DNA of 64,000 nucleotides from Sipunculus nudus (lineage: Eukaryota > Annelida > Sipuncula > Golfingiida > Sipunculidae), in the NCBI GenBank assembly GCA_026874595.1, contig CM049316.1, positions 48,364,695-48,428,694 of the forward strand, read 5' to 3'. Under the pieces are notes generated by a model that saw only the letters and a program-made list of their open reading frames with translations, had not been told where the DNA came from and made no database searches. Positions 23,501 through 37,089 of this stretch are shown here, piece by piece. Within the stretch, counting starts at the first letter, position 1. Every line of letters begins with the position of its first letter. The translations under genes were made by a program, and so were the position numbers.

Positions 23501-24259
23501 ACTTTCTGACTTAATTATTATGGTATTGCTTATATGGTATGCGTGTGTTAGGGACATACATATCTGTAAGGGGAAACTGTTCCGCCATTGTAACATCTAC
23601 AAGTGATCGGGCTAGCCTTGTTTTTGGTTTATTTACACAAACAAACGTCATTATCACACATGCCTGGGGGGATGGTTTAATGTTTCAGCCTAAAATTTTG
23701 CATGTGGGTCCACCTTGGATAGCTTTGTCGTGCACAATACTACTGGCGCCACCCACAATCACGTTTTCGTAGAATATATCTCAGGAGTGGGTCATCGTAT
23801 CGGCCAGGAAGTTTCATGTCGATCTATATTGGATAGTTTTGATGTCGTACACATGACTGTACAATACTTTTTGTGTGGCGTCTGTCCCTGTGCGACTGTG
23901 TCTTTGATACTTTGGTATCTCTGCTGTCAGACTTTGGAAGGTTTTCTTTATCAGCAGAAATCTTAATCCTACACCCCTGTTATATGGCGGATACACATAG
24001 ATGCTTGTCTGCTACGGTAATATTTAATATAGATAAATAATATAACAGCGAAATAGACCATCCCTATAAGATCCAACAGCATCTCAAAGTCAGCTGATAT
24101 CCCTGCTGGATGATAAAGGTTTATAAATCAACCTCCAAAGAATCATTCCTGAAAAGATTTCGCTACTGTGCAGCAGTGTTTTTAGAGGTACCAGTTAGCA
24201 CATTTTACCATTCCAGGAATTAAAGTGTGTACGGACTGGCGTCCAAGTTCAGAAATCCT

Positions 24260-24590
24260 TCCCTGGTCGCAATTATGTCATCCAGTGTTGTAATCCAGTC
24301 ACAAACTTCCGAGGCCCAGGCCGAGTCACAGCAATCCGAGGCCAATACCGAGTCCGAGTCATACCCTCTATACAATGAAGATTCAATGTCTGAATTTTGG
24401 TATATGAGTTAAAGCTCAAATGCATGTATATACAAAACAGCTCAAACTTTAGCGGCGTCGGACCGGCCTCGGCCATGTCACCGAGTCCCAGTCATAGCCA
24501 TCCAAGGCCATGGCCGAGTCAGAGGCTGGCGGAACCCGGTTTCAGATCGGTCTCGTGACTCGGTCTCGGTCTCTCATATCCCTTTATTAA
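24260..24590. repeat. GAG/GAC-rich simple repeat patch
   Basis: Imperfect short repeats of CCGAGGCC and CCGAGTC on the left and GACTCGGTCTCGGTCTC on the right. The two ends are roughly complementary, so this may be a small foldback element. The 61-residue Glu/Ser-rich reading frame across it is not convincing as a gene. Confidence 0.5.
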
Positions 24591-25500
24591 CTTTAAGCAC
24601 AAAGACTACCACGCACATACACAGCCAGCAGGTATACTGATACACACTATCTTAACTCTAATAATTATACTGCGCCAATGCCCTCATACGAACCTTTGTA
24701 TGAATCACCTGTTAGGCCTGACAATATATAATGTAGAAGCCTAGGGCCAAATAAAAAGTATGGTTCTCAGGCTCTTTTTGTCAGAAATCAGTGAGGGAGG
24801 GCGATATTTTCTTTTTTTTTTTTTTTTTTTACCTTTTTTGTATGTCTCGAAAAAAGTGTCATATGATCAGGGAAAAGCATGAAAATAACAGATTTTTTTT
24901 GCTAAACAGATAAAAGCACTACATAACAAAGGAAATCTTATCAATAATGTATTTTTTTATCTTCTTGAAAGATAAAAATTGAAATAAAAATATTTGAGGG
25001 GGGGGGGGGGTTAAAATTGACGCGGGCAGTGCCTGAGAATCGTATTTTTTTGCCTAACGTTTCTTCTCAACAACGGTTACCTTGCTTCAGCTCGCATTAA
25101 GCCCCCAATATTTGTTATATGTAGTGTGTGCCCGTTTCTGTTCTTCTTATTCTTTCATTTCCACGTTTTTGTCAAATACCTGCATAAATAATAACGTTAA
25201 TTATTTTCCCAACCAGTGCCTCTCTCTCTTCTGTGCCTGAGCCGATTCCATTATGACCACCACGCATGTCCTCACCGGGCCACACTTGTTTTGGGAACGC
25301 CTTATGGGATATTCACTGGCTCATTCTAATCCTTCTTATCACTTATAACTTCCCGAATAAATCTGATGTTTCCCCAGAATGACATGAATGCATGTATTGA
25401 ATGAATGTTTCACTGAAACACATCGGTCATGCTGTTGATTTTCCACCGTGCATAGCCCACAACATGACGTAACTGTGCAGTAAAAACACATGTATAAATA

Positions 25501-25910
25501 CAAGGGATCTGTGGGTCAAAGCGCTCAGCTAAAATTGATAATGAAGATATTTTTTAAAATAAAAACCTAACATATTGAAATACGGCTACAGTTTTTTGTA
25601 TATCATTATTTGAGAAATGTAAACAATACTCGTATTTATTAGACGTTGTCTGTGTACTTTTATGGGCTACATGCAATATGCAGGAGCCTCTCATGATTAC
25701 ATATATGTAGATATATTTGGTATCTCAACTAAGTGACTGTAATATGCATGTAAATTATAAAAAAGGAAAAACTGGAGAAGAGTTGATAAAATTATAATAA
25801 TACACATTTAATTTATTTACTGAAATGAAAGGGTTTTAAAAACAAGGGACCCAAAGGTCACGTCGCTCAGGTGAATTTTGGAATATTTAGCAAATGCAAA
25901 ATATACTTCC

Positions 25911-25973
<63 letters not shown>

Positions 25974-26154
25974 TTTGAAAAGCTAGAAGGAAATGGCCCT
26001 GCTAACCGGTGATAATCAAATATTAAATATATATATATTTTTGCCGAACTAATACTGTCCACTTTTATGGACTAAATCAAAGATGCAAGAGTCTCTCATG
26101 ATCAAATGTTTTTAGAAGTATCATTATTTCAGCTTTGCGACAGTTATATGTGAC
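25501..26154 (+). repeat. Two tandem left ends of the CAAGGG family, with a (TA)n tract
   Basis: CAAGGGATCTGTGGGTCAAA at 25501 and ACAAGGGACCCAAAGGTCAC at about 25845 are both left ends in the same orientation. The second carries (TA)n at 25914-25970 followed by GCATTTGAAAAGCTAGAAGG, exactly as in the copy at 41577. No right end is present. Confidence 0.75.
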
Positions 26155-26495
26155 ATTAAAAAGAGTGCTTGAGTTCTGCAATATTTGGAACATGTCTGGT
26201 CACAAACAGATACATATTTTTATACAGTTAAACCCATGCTGATTATCAAGTTTACCATTTTCACAAAGATGACCAAAATATAAAACAGGTGCTTAGTTAA
26301 TACCATCCAATCTAACTTGTCATGCCAATTGTTACCACGTTAGTGTTGAATGTATTGTGAGCCCCAAGCATGGCGCAAGCCTGAAACATGCATTGATCTG
26401 TTTTGGGCTTAAGAGCTTTAAGTAGAGTTGGGCGAGCTAAGCACGATGGATTTAACAATTGCTGTAACAGTTTGTCCCGTGATCCTTGCTGCGAC
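26155..26495. repeat. Interspersed repeat, about 340 bp, duplicated at 36633
   Basis: Begins AAAAAGAGTGCTTGAGTTCT and includes AAACAGGTGCTTAGTTAATA and AGCATGGCGCAAGCCTGAAA. It is closely similar to 36633-36955 in the same orientation. Ends are not obviously inverted. Non-coding. Confidence 0.8.
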
Positions 26496-26635
26496 TTGTT
26501 CGCTATCAGTAATTAATTGTTTTGACCTGAATGTGATGACAATAAGTAAAAACAAGCCTATCTAAGAACCGGAATGAGGGCGTGTCTTGTCAGAATGGCA
26601 TGTCCAGTTTGGTGGTAATAAGGTAGATATTAATA

Positions 26636-27538
26636 GTGGCCCATGGGCCATGACGCTCTGCTGAATTCAAGGAATGTTGAACAATGAGCAAAATGACTGC
26701 CAGAGTGCAGACAAATCATGAATTTTGTGAAGAGTCCTATGAAATGGGTTTCTGTGGGCTTTTGGACAGATGACTTCATTTGAAGGTCTCATAAATAGAA
26801 AGAAAAATGCGTAAAAAATGAAAAAAATACAGGTAGTGCCACCAGTCTGCAGGAACTGATGAAACACTCCATGATCAATATATATCCCAAGAATCATAGC
26901 TATCAAGGGATTAGTTATTCAAATACTGGAGCTTTTGTTTGTATCAAATTTTTAATTATTCTTGGGGGTATTTACGAGCCCTATAGCTCAGAGGATATGG
27001 GTAACAGAGACATAATTTCAGGTTTTTAAGGAGATTTTTCATGGACCTCCCTGGATATTTAGTTTGAAGATTCCAGGTTCAGTGGTTACGATGTGTGCCC
27101 TGTTAACAGATAACAGTTTCATTGCAGGTCTGAAATAAATAGAAAAAAATTAGTAAAAATTGGAAAAAATACAGGCGGCGCCACCAGTCTGCAGGAAGTG
27201 ATGGAACATCCCATGATCAATATTCATGCAAAGAATCATGGTGACCAATGCAGTAGTTATTCAGATACTTGAGCTTTTGTATCAAATTTTGCATTATTCT
27301 GGGGGGGGGGGGGGGTACTTCGGTGCCCCATAGCTCGAAGGATATGGGTAACAGAGACCTGATTTCAGGTTTCCAAGAAGATTTTTTTTAATGGTCCTCC
27401 CTGGATGTCAAGTTTGAAGATTCCAGGTCCAGCGGTTACGATTTGTGCCCTGTTAACGGACGGCCGGACGACCGGACGGACGACGGACAAAGGGTGATCG
27501 CTATAGCTCAGATGACTTTCAGTCAGCTGAGCTAAAAA
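26636..27538 (+). repeat. CAAGGG/GAGCTAAAAA clan copy with internal duplication
   Basis: Starts GGCCCATGGGCCATGACGCT and ends GTCAGCTGAGCTAAAAAAA after CCGGACGGACGACGGACAAA. The GGCGCCACCAGTCTGCAGGA to GGACCTCCCTGGAT section occurs twice (about 26820-27090 and 27170-27430), so the element carries a partial tandem duplication. A G run lies at about 27301-27313. Confidence 0.8.
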
Positions 27539-27879
27539 AAGGAGAGGATATTTACAAAAGATTGGAGACAGAGTGCTTGAGAATTTAAGCTTTATCCAAT
27601 GCTTCCCTGACATGCCTGTGAATAACTTCAACAAAGATGGCATTCACTTATCAACCTTGGTAACACTTAGTTTTGTGGAAAAAATAACAAGAGCATTTAA
27701 GGAAATACATGAATAATCACATTTTCAAGAGACCGACAATACAACTGAGATAGGATTTTCTCAGCTAGTGACGGCTAGCTGTTCTTTATCTTCGCATGCA
27801 AACAAGGGCGTATCTCAAAGCCAATGTCTCTCTGATTCGTTAATGTCAAATGATGATGACTATTTAAAGCGACTGTGAT

Positions 27880-30640
27880 TTTAATATTCACTGAAATTAA
27901 AGAAATAAAAGGAATCAAATTAGTCAATCTGAATGAGGAAGTTTGATAAACAAATTTGATGAAATCTTATATTGTTTCTGAACTTACAAGTCCATATCAT
28001 ATCATTAAACGAGACATTGTTTGATACATCTATATGTAATTATAGTATACACATTCTTGGCTATTCACTTTTCCGTCAGGATCAAAACAGACATGGGGCG
28101 CATCAAGTGGCGCGCTATGTTTGTAATTCCTTATCTCCAGTCGTCCTTGACACTTTTGTAGTTGATATCGGAGCCGTTATTTGTTAAAATCAAATGTCAT
28201 AATAGATATAGTTTCATCAATTTATCGTCCACCGTCAGAAAATTCTATCTTTATAGACAACCCTGTGGACTGTATGAATATTTTATAATCTTACGATCCT
28301 CCTAAGTTAGCTGCTGGTGATTTTAACCTGGATATGTCGACTAATACATCGATGTCAACACAATGGTTAACCGAGCGACTGCATGATCTATTTCAATATC
28401 ACCAGTTAACACATGAACCAGCGAGGTTTACTCCTACATCATCTATAGTATTATTGACCGAATTTTTAAAATGTTCCTGAATATCATTCCATGACTGGCG
28501 TTTAACAATTAGTGATCACTATATGCTGTTTACTGTTCTCTCTTTTAAAACAGAATCGCAACAAGGGAATATTAAAATGAAACTATACTACAATACTTTG
28601 GATATACATATTCCCTTAAAGATTTGTTTTTATCACCATGGTTAACTACGCGTGATCCAGATATCAATGATTTGGACTCGCTATGGGTTAAATGGAAAGA
28701 TGAATTTCTTAAAATTTGTCAAGACCATGCACCTATAAGAGAAATATAGGTCTCAAATAAGAAAAGTCCATGGATGACAGCTGATATTTTGAAACTCATA
28801 TAGGAATAAAACACACAGACAAGCATGTAAACATAAATCCCAGGCTCTTTTATGCAATTGCAGAGCAGAAGAAAAAAGAGAGATAACTTTCACAAAACCA
28901 CTGACATGACCTCAAAAATCAAATGTGAGGAGCACTCAGATTTATTTTACCTAATAAACCGAACGGTCAGCAACATACAAATGAAATTACACCGGATAAA
29001 TGCAATTAATATTTTAGTCAGATTGGTGAATACTTGGCGAGCCCGTTTCCTGGAAATCCGAATCCTCGAGGCGATTTCCTCGCTTCCCATGTTTAAGATA
29101 TCTTTTTCTTCACTGAAATCTCAATTAATGAAATTTATACACATATGGACAGAGGTGATATAACTGCTGCTTGCTATCTCGACCTTTAACTAAAGATTTT
29201 GATACAATTAATCACTCTTTACTTTTATGTTAACTACCAGACAGTAGTCTGGTTTGGTGCTTATTTGAAAGATCGTCTTCAACTTGTGCGATGCAACGGT
29301 AAAACTTTAAAGGCTCATACGATTAATATATGTAGGGATGCCCCAAGGTAGTGTACTCGGCCCTCTTCTTTATATATATTAATGACCTTTTTCATCGACA
29401 AAGACCTGCTAAATGTATTTCTTACGCTGATGACACAATTATCTTTTGCCATGGAAATACAGTATCTGAGGTGCAGCAAAACTTACAAAAAGCTGGTTCA
29501 ATATTAATAGATTAACTAAAAACATTAAAGATTAACATTAACAAATCTACTATCATGCTGCTAGGTACTAGAAATCGCGTTAATAATCATGGTCTCTGTA
29601 TCATTGTAAATGGTATTCCATTACAGGAACCTGATCAAACTAAACTCCTAGGTGTGACCATAGATGCTGATCTATCACGGCGCCCACAAGAAATAGCCTT
29701 ATGCAAAAATTATCATCGAATCAAGCATTTTACATCGGCTTTCTAGAATGTTATCAATCAATACATTAAAAACAGTCTACAATACCACAATTCAACCACA
29801 AACAGACTACGCAGTTAGTGTTTGGGGCACAACAAAAACGTTATTATGCCACACAAAGTTTTAAAAAATACGTATAGTTACCACCTGCTACGATTTCTTT
29901 ATACCAAGCGCAACCATACTGCAAGAGCTACAATGGCTTACAGTTACTAAAAGATGTGAATATTTTATATCCCTTCTTATGCATATAGATATGTACATCA
30001 AAATGCACATCAGAATCCCAAAAATTTTACGTTTGTCAATGACACCCACATTTATCATACTAAATCTGAAGCATGAGGCCTTCTGTCAGTGCCAAAACCG
30101 AAAAATGAGTTCTACAATAATAGCTACATATACAGAGGTCTTTCTACTCATTACCTACAGACATCAGGTCTTTACAATCATTACCAACTTTAAAACTAAA
30201 TGTAAAAGCCTTCCTTTTAATGTCTTAGCTTTGATAAATAGAGAGAAACTATATCTTTTTACTATTCAAATGATCCCCTTTTTAAATTGCGATGTGCAGA
30301 GTATATTCTGATTATGCTGTGTTTTATTCTTTTTACAAATCCTTTTAAGTCATTAGACACATTTTTGACGTGATTGTACAATTCACTTACTTGTGATTTT
30401 TACTGAAGAATAGGTTTGTGCACTATATTATAAATGCCATAATTATTGTCTGTTATGTTATATATCATATTTATGTACTTGAATAATATGTGCGTTCACC
30501 ATATCCTAAATACATTGTATGTTTAAATGTATATATTTAATCTAATTGTATAATGACAGGGCCCTGTGTAGGAACAGTTTTCATTACTGATTTGGTTACT
30601 CTGTATAAATATTTTGAATAAATATATACCATAATCTGAT
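27880..30640 (+). pseudogene. Decayed non-LTR retrotransposon (CR1/Jockey-like), endonuclease and reverse transcriptase
   Basis: Scattered frames read in order: LNETLFDTSI and ILGYSLFRQDQNRHGAHQVA (APE-type endonuclease), AGDFNLDMST (endonuclease GDFN block), HAPIRE and SPWMTADILKL (linker before RT), KDFDTINHSLL, QGSVLGPLLY and ISYADDTIIF (reverse transcriptase blocks with the YADD active site), INKSTIMLLGT and QTKLLGVTIDADL. Many stops and frameshifts interrupt them, so the copy is dead. The 3' flank ends in AATAAATATATACC with no long poly-A. Confidence 0.88.
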
Positions 30641-30958
30641 GGCAATATTCATTAAATGAACATCAGAGTGTAATGAATAGACAATCCCTGGACTAATAAA
30701 ATTCCATTTTTTTTCTGTGAGGGGACTTTGTCAATAGCTGGACTGACAAACTGACATACCTGAATGGTATTGTGAGGAAACTGTGTCTATCCACAGGGTT
30801 ATCTGTATGGTTAAATTTTGAGTGATACAAAAGCCTTCATTGTTTTGTTGAAAACATGTACAAATTGATATGCAAAGTACAGCTGATATCCTGTGTATTG
30901 ACCACTCTTTCACACCCCTACCCTGGCATCATCCTCTTTCTGGAATAGACTAAGTTCC

Positions 30959-33638
30959 GGGACTGAAGTTGGACCCATATACGATATTCATTCAACTCAG
31001 GGATGTTCGATATTCGCATGCGAATATAAAAAAAACCACATAAATTAGTGACATAAGATATTCGCATGCGAATATCAAATATTTCACATATAAGTGACCA
31101 GTGGCGGATCCAAGGGGGGGGGGGCCACAGGGGGCGATTGCCCCCCCCCCCCCCCCCCCTAGAATTTTTTTTCGGGCTGATGAAAATTGAAAATTGTATC
31201 AATGTTTTCTGGGATAAGGTACTTTTTTACCTTGTCCTTGTTAACTTCTTGACAGTGAAATATAACATCAAGAACTCAAGATAATCAGCATTGCATTTAA
31301 CACACAAGGGACAAACAGTACCAGAAATATTAACTTGTCACATGAGTAAATGCTGAGTCATATCTCCGCTTCTGTGTCCACTTGAAGCTAGTCCTTGTAC
31401 TGGCATCACTGGAAAATAAAGTCCAGTATAGGCCTACACCATGCAGTGTTAGGACCATTCATATACCAGCAAGTCACTAGGTATTACAAGGTGACAAACT
31501 GTTAACCTTTAGAACCTTTCAGACATACAGAAGTGATTTATGCCAATATTCTAAAATTCTGCTTTGTATCAAATTTATCAGAAAGAAAAATGTCTGGTTA
31601 AAGTGCCTGAAAATGCTCAAATTTGATTTCCTAATCATCATATCTTCAAAAACTTTCCTCACCGTGCATGTGAGGGGGATAACCATTCCCACTCCCTCAA
31701 TAAGACATACAGAAGTGATTTAGTCCTATATTCTATAACTTTTGCTTTGTACCCAATTTATCAGAAACAAAAATGTCTGATATATATGCCCGAAAATGCT
31801 CAAATTTGATTTCTTAATCATCATATCTTCAAAAAATTTCCTCACCGTGCATGTGAGGGGGACACCCCCTTCCACACCCTAAATAGGACAAACAGGAGTA
31901 ATTTAGGCCTATATTCTAAACTTTTGCTTTGTATCCAATTTATCAGAAACAAAAATGTCTGGTTTATGTGGCCGAAAATGCTCAAATTTGATTTCTTAAT
32001 CATCATATCTTGAAAAAAATTCCTCACCGTGCATACGAGGGGGACACCCCCTTCCACACTCTAAATAGGACAAACAGGAGTAATTTAGGCCTATATTCTA
32101 AAACTTTTGTTTTGTATCCGATTTATCCGGAACAAGGTCTGGTTTAAGTTCACGAAAAATGCTCAAATTTGATTTCTTAATCAACATATCTTCAAAACAT
32201 TTCCTCACCGTGTGAGGGGGAAACCCCCTCCCACACCCTCCCCTTCGGGCGCTACGCGCCTTCGACCAACATGAAATAAAAAATCTGAGCCGTCGCCCCC
32301 CTAACAGTTTGTTCTAGATCCGCCACTGGTGACATTCGATATTCGATAAGCGACATTCGGGCAAAACTCGAAACGTTTGACAAGGGGGCCAAAGATTCAC
32401 TTTGGACATTTTCTCTTGACATTTGCCTGGCCTCCATGCATAGGGACCTTGTACTACCCACACAACCCCGGCAACCCAGCTCTTGTTCCTGTGTTGAATC
32501 TTCTGTACTGTGAATCTCTGTACCAACAAGCAGATCGGCAGGTTTTTCGACTGGACAGCGGGGACTCACCTCTGATATTCCCTTGGAAAATTGAAGTTCC
32601 GTTAAGGGCAAAAACTTGCAATGCTGATAACATAATAATAAGCGACATTTGAATTTCGCATATCAATACAACATCAATTAGCTACATTCGCATGCGAATA
32701 TCGAATATCACACAAATCAGAGACATTCGATATTCACCAGCAAAATTCGGGAACACTATTGCCGCTCGGCCAGTTTGCCACATGGTCAATTTGGATTCAC
32801 CTGGTATATTTCCGAGGCAAATATATACACATATAAGGGCAATGACGTGCAATGACCCTAGATATTCGCATGCTTAAAAAACACCACCAAGCAAATCTAT
32901 ACTCCCCTGTTGTACCCTGTGTGTTGTCATTCCTACAAACATAACACCCCCCCCCCCCCCAGGGGAACTGCTAAAAATCACCAATAACATTCTTAATATT
33001 TCTGGGGGATCCGCATCGAATTCACTCATGTGGAACCGTGACTCAGCACTTTTCAGCTATAGGCTGTATACGTTTCGGGTAGCCGATTTATTCGGAATCA
33101 ATATTATTATTATCTGTTATAGTTTTGGAATAATATGCAAATTACGAAATTGTATTTATAACTTCAGCATTTTCAGCTTTTCTCTAAATTCTCTAAAACC
33201 TAACGAAGAACTGCCAAATTTTATTTGTTTTACGGGACTCCTGTTGTTCATATTGTTTTCTCTCTATTATCTGTATACTGGAAGATTTATACGAGTGGCC
33301 TTTATCCGTTTGGCTTTTCCGACAAGCAATTGTATGCGTGATATTGGCAGGCGAATATCAAAGGTCATGACATATCATTGCCCTAATATTTAAAAACTAT
33401 ACGAGGTGAATCCCTGTTGACCAGGTGCGGACTGGCAGAGCGCCGATAGTTTTACCCGGATTTCGCAGGTGAAAATGGAATGTCGCTAATTTGTGTGATA
33501 TTCGATTTTCGCAAGTGAATGTCGCTTGTGTGCGTGGTATAAGCATGCGAATATCTAAGGGCATATCACACCATTGCCCTTGTATGTATGGCTATTCGCC
33601 AAGGAGTTATATTATAATATCGGTCCAACTTCAGTCCC
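30959..33638. mobile_element. 2.7 kb inverted-repeat element with subterminal palindromes
   Basis: Perfect 17-bp terminal inverted repeats GGGACTGAAGTTGGACC at 30959-30975 and 33622-33638. The interior repeatedly carries the palindrome GATATTCGCATGCGAATATC: full at 31057-31076, 19/20 at 31009-31028, partial near 32686, 32861 and 33543. The region 32740-32800 is roughly inverted at 33420-33460. A later 1.23 kb element lies inside (31099-32328). No transposase was recognised; the superfamily is unknown. Confidence 0.75.
31099..32328. mobile_element. Nested DNA transposon, hAT-like ends, 5-bp target duplication
   Basis: Left end CAGTGGCGGATCCAAGGGGG and right end GATCCGCCACTG are inverted. GTGAC flanks both sides (31094-31098 and 32329-32333). 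The body is mostly four tandem copies of a roughly 175-bp unit (31510-32240) with CTCACCGTGCATGTGAGGGG and TTTGATTTCTTAATCATCAT. G and C runs lie at 31116-31124 and 31141-31159. No coding frame. Confidence 0.82.
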
Positions 33639-33714
33639 GTCCAGGGTTCATGTTTGCTCATGGCAATTCCCACAAAACAAACACATTCTAGTGTCAACTC
33701 TGTTCCATAAGGTT

Positions 33715-35455
33715 AAACATGCATACAGGTACACTGAAAATATAACTTCAGTCGGGTTACAGACCAGCACAAGAACTCAGCCAGAGGGGGTGGGATGGTG
33801 GAGCTACATAAACTCCGGAGTGCCTAACAGTGACATGGTCTGCAAAAACTTCAATAAAATCTTAGAGTTTTTTTATCAAAAGCTTTCAAATTTTCAGATT
33901 ATTAAAGATTAGATAATTAAAACATTATACTTGCATGATGTGAAAATTAAATCAACAGTGCTTACAGGAAAAAAATGGGCCATTGTCAAATTTGGGCAAA
34001 ATTTAATGTTATGATTTTACATTTATTCTTTTAACTTTAAACCAGTACAAAATCTGATCTAATTTCTAGTATACAATTGAATCTTTATTAAATAATGTTA
34101 AAGCTCGAAAAACTAGAATACGGGTAGTCGACAAGCGACTACGTGTATCCGCCAAAATCAGAGTGGAACGGTTGAAGTGAGGCATGGATTACATGGCAAG
34201 GGGAAATGAGAGTTACATGTGTTACATATTAGAATAGATGTCTGCCACGTTAACATGATTGTAGGTGGCGCCACCTGTTATTTGAACGAGAAACTATCCA
34301 AGATGTATACACATGCAAAATTTCAGGTGGAAAAGTCAAACCACTGCAGAGATGCGAGTGATTTTATCCCACAGCAGACAAACAGATGGACGTTGTGCAA
34401 AAATGGTTGCAGGTGGCGCCACCATTTTTGTGTATGTTATAAAGCTATCCAAGAGCTACATTTGTGTAAAATTGTTTCTCTGATTGGTCAAACGGTTCCC
34501 GAGATATGAGCTTGGATGGCTGCAGCGTGAACGTGAATGTAGGTGGTGCCACCTGTCATAAAATCAAGAAAGCTATCTAGGATGTATACGCATGCCGAAT
34601 TTCAGGTGAATTAGTCAAACCACAGGAGAGATATGAGTTATTTAAACCCAAGGCAAATGAATAGATGGACACTGCAAACATGTATGCAGATGGCGCCACA
34701 ATTTTTTGTGTATGTTATAAAGCTATCCAAGGGCTACATTTGTACAAACATTTTTTCCTGATCTGTCAACGGGTTCCCGAGATATGTGGGTTTATGTGTG
34801 GAAACAGACGCACAAATGGACGCTGGGCAGAGAGGAAAGGTCAGAGGTCAACGCCAATTGGTTAGGCACCAGTTTACATGTGACCCGATAATTGGTGCAA
34901 GTTTCGGGAAAATCCGTCCAGTAGTCTCAGAGGAGTTCTCCGGAAACGAATACGGCGGTGGCGGCGGCGGAACCCGGTCAAAAACATAGTATCCGCAAAA
35001 ACTTCGTTTTTGGCGGATACAATAAATCTAGCTTCAATAGTTACATTGTTAGGTGGGGAAATATACATCTTGCTGTTTTGATATCTTTTGTTACAAATTA
35101 TGTGATATTGACCTAATGTCTGGCACGTTTATAGGAAACATATGAAGGGATATTTATGCCAAAGGAGAACATAACAACACTTGTGGTTTTGATATAAGGC
35201 ACTTTTGAAGTGTAACAATAGACTTTCAATGAAAAATGGAGGTTTTCCATTAATTTCTCGAAGGAAAAAAGATGCAGTGACCTAGTTTTATGTTAAGTTC
35301 GAGAACTTAGGCACATCTAACGTTATGTCACGTTTTGGATTTGTAGATGGTTTAAAAACATGTCCTGTTAACGGATGTCTAGTCAGACAGATCACTGGTC
35401 AGACAACAGACAAAGGACCATTTCTATAGTTCAGATGACCAAAAGTCTAAAAATG
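33715..35455 (+). repeat. CAAGGG-family body, split by a nested element
   Basis: The segment 33840-34106 (CTGCAAAAACTTCAATAAAA, then GAATCTTTATTAAATAATGT) and the segment 35027-35455 (TCTAGCTTCAATAGTTAC to CTATAGTTCAGATGACC) are consecutive parts of the same repeat body seen uninterrupted at 49070-49500. The element at 34112-35026 sits between them. Confidence 0.65.
34112..35026. mobile_element. GTATCC-type inverted-repeat element with four internal monomers
   Basis: Near-terminal inverted repeats GTATCCGCCAAAAT and TTTTTGGCGGATAC. The left end also has a small hairpin GTAGTCG-ACAAG-CGACTAC. The interior is four copies of an approximately 140-bp unit, each with the palindrome-like AGGTGGCGCCACCT and AAAGCTATCCAAGAGCTACA. 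The right subterminal has CGGCGGTGGCGGCGGCGG. It shares its layout with 58300-60408. Confidence 0.75.
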
Positions 35456-36632
35456 ACAAAAAATAAAATAAACTTTGATCAAGGTATCCAAAGTTTATTA
35501 TAAAACTAAATATATACAGACAAATTGTTGCCAGACTATATACGTATATTTATGCTGCCACTGAAGTCCTGATTATATCCCTCAGATATAACTGTGTTTG
35601 TTGATATGAACTAGCCATTGCTCGGGCTCAGCTGTCATCATTTATAACTTGTTGTCAGAAGGCCGAACTTCCTTTCAAAGTAAATCTTCAGCACTGCCAT
35701 CCTTACATTCCAAACAATTGGTTTTATATTCACATTGGCATGTGTCCAACAAATAAAACTAAAATCACCCTAAATTATTTCCAACTGGTGGAGGCAAAGT
35801 TTTATCCGACACTTTGTACATAGGCCTGTGAAATACAGGTACACACAATACATTGTCATGTTCTGTTATTAATTTTGTGCTTGTTATTAAAATATGTACT
35901 TTCAATGATTCTGAACTGACAGAAATGAAGAATGTACCATTTAGATGTTATGAATATGGCGACAATGAACAGACATGTTCAAAGTGATCCGACTCAAATA
36001 CAAAGTTATTTATTCTGCAACTATTTGGCAGTTAATATAATTTTTTGTGCTAAAATGACTTAATAATAATATCCGTAATAAACCATTTCCTTTCATGAAA
36101 TACCTTTGAAAGTGTTGTCCTTCTCACCCTTCGTGAGTCTTATAACAAAATAGTTTGGTATCAATAGCAATCTAATGACAATAGCAAATGTTCAAATGCA
36201 AGTCAAAACAGCCACACACAAGGCAAATTTTTCTCAAAACTAAACTTTTCAAAGACATCAATTCTTAATAAACAGAAAACAGACACTGGACTGAGTTTCC
36301 TTAACAATACTCAATTACTTTTGGACTGAAACCCAAAACACACTTTCACATGATGCACGTCAAATCTGGAAAAGGTTGCTTTAGGCTGTTATCTTAAGGA
36401 AAACAGACTAACATCACGCGTCAGCAATCGCTCCTGAAGCAATGTTTATGATTGACGCATGCCTGCCGTGTCAGGAATTCCTGATAATGACATAACTTTA
36501 GAGAATGTTTCCATCACAGCACACATATTCAAGATTAAACTCTTGTAAAATGTGTGTTATAATCCATTTAACTATATACATTGAAGTATATCTGGATAGA
36601 AATGTGCAAGAACAAAACAAATATATAAATAT
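35456..36632. other. No gene recognised; possible 3' UTR of the minus-strand gene
   Basis: AT-rich DNA without exons. A minus-strand AATAAA lies near 35500 (plus TTTATT), which could be a distal poly(A) signal for the gene whose stop codon is at 37618, but that would need a 2 kb 3' UTR containing repeats. Confidence 0.3.
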
Positions 36633-36955
36633 CATTAAAAAGAGTGCTTGAGTTCTGTCATATGTAGAATATGTCTGGTCACAAACAGATACATATTTGT
36701 ATACAGTTAAGCCAATGCTGATTATCAAGATTACCACTTTTACAAAGACAAACAAAATATAAAACAGGTGCTTAGTTAATACCATCCAATCTAACATGTC
36801 ATGCCCATTGTTACCAAGTGAGTGATGAATGTGTTGTGAGGCCTAAGCATGGCGCAAGCCTGAAACACACACTGATCTGTTTTGGGCTTGAGAGTTTTAA
36901 ATAGAATGTGCTAAGCACGAAGGATTTTACAATGGCTGTCACAGTTTGTCCTGTG
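36633..36955. repeat. Interspersed repeat, second copy of the element at 26155
   Basis: AAAAAGAGTGCTTGAGTTCT to ACAGTTTGTCC aligns in the same orientation with 26155-26495 with scattered substitutions. Confidence 0.8.
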
Positions 36956-37089
36956 AAGTTTGACAAATCTCTTTTAGTCCCTACTACCAGACAAGTATAA
37001 TTACAAAGTTATAATGCAACAGAATTAAAAGCTACAACCTTTGGAATCACTGATGAACTCAAAGAGACAGTGTCTTTTGTAACTATGCT

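Noticed and set aside
24227-24412. 61-residue Glu/Ser-rich frame as a gene
   Set aside because: It is composed of short GAG/GAC repeats, with no splice or start context and no conservation evidence.
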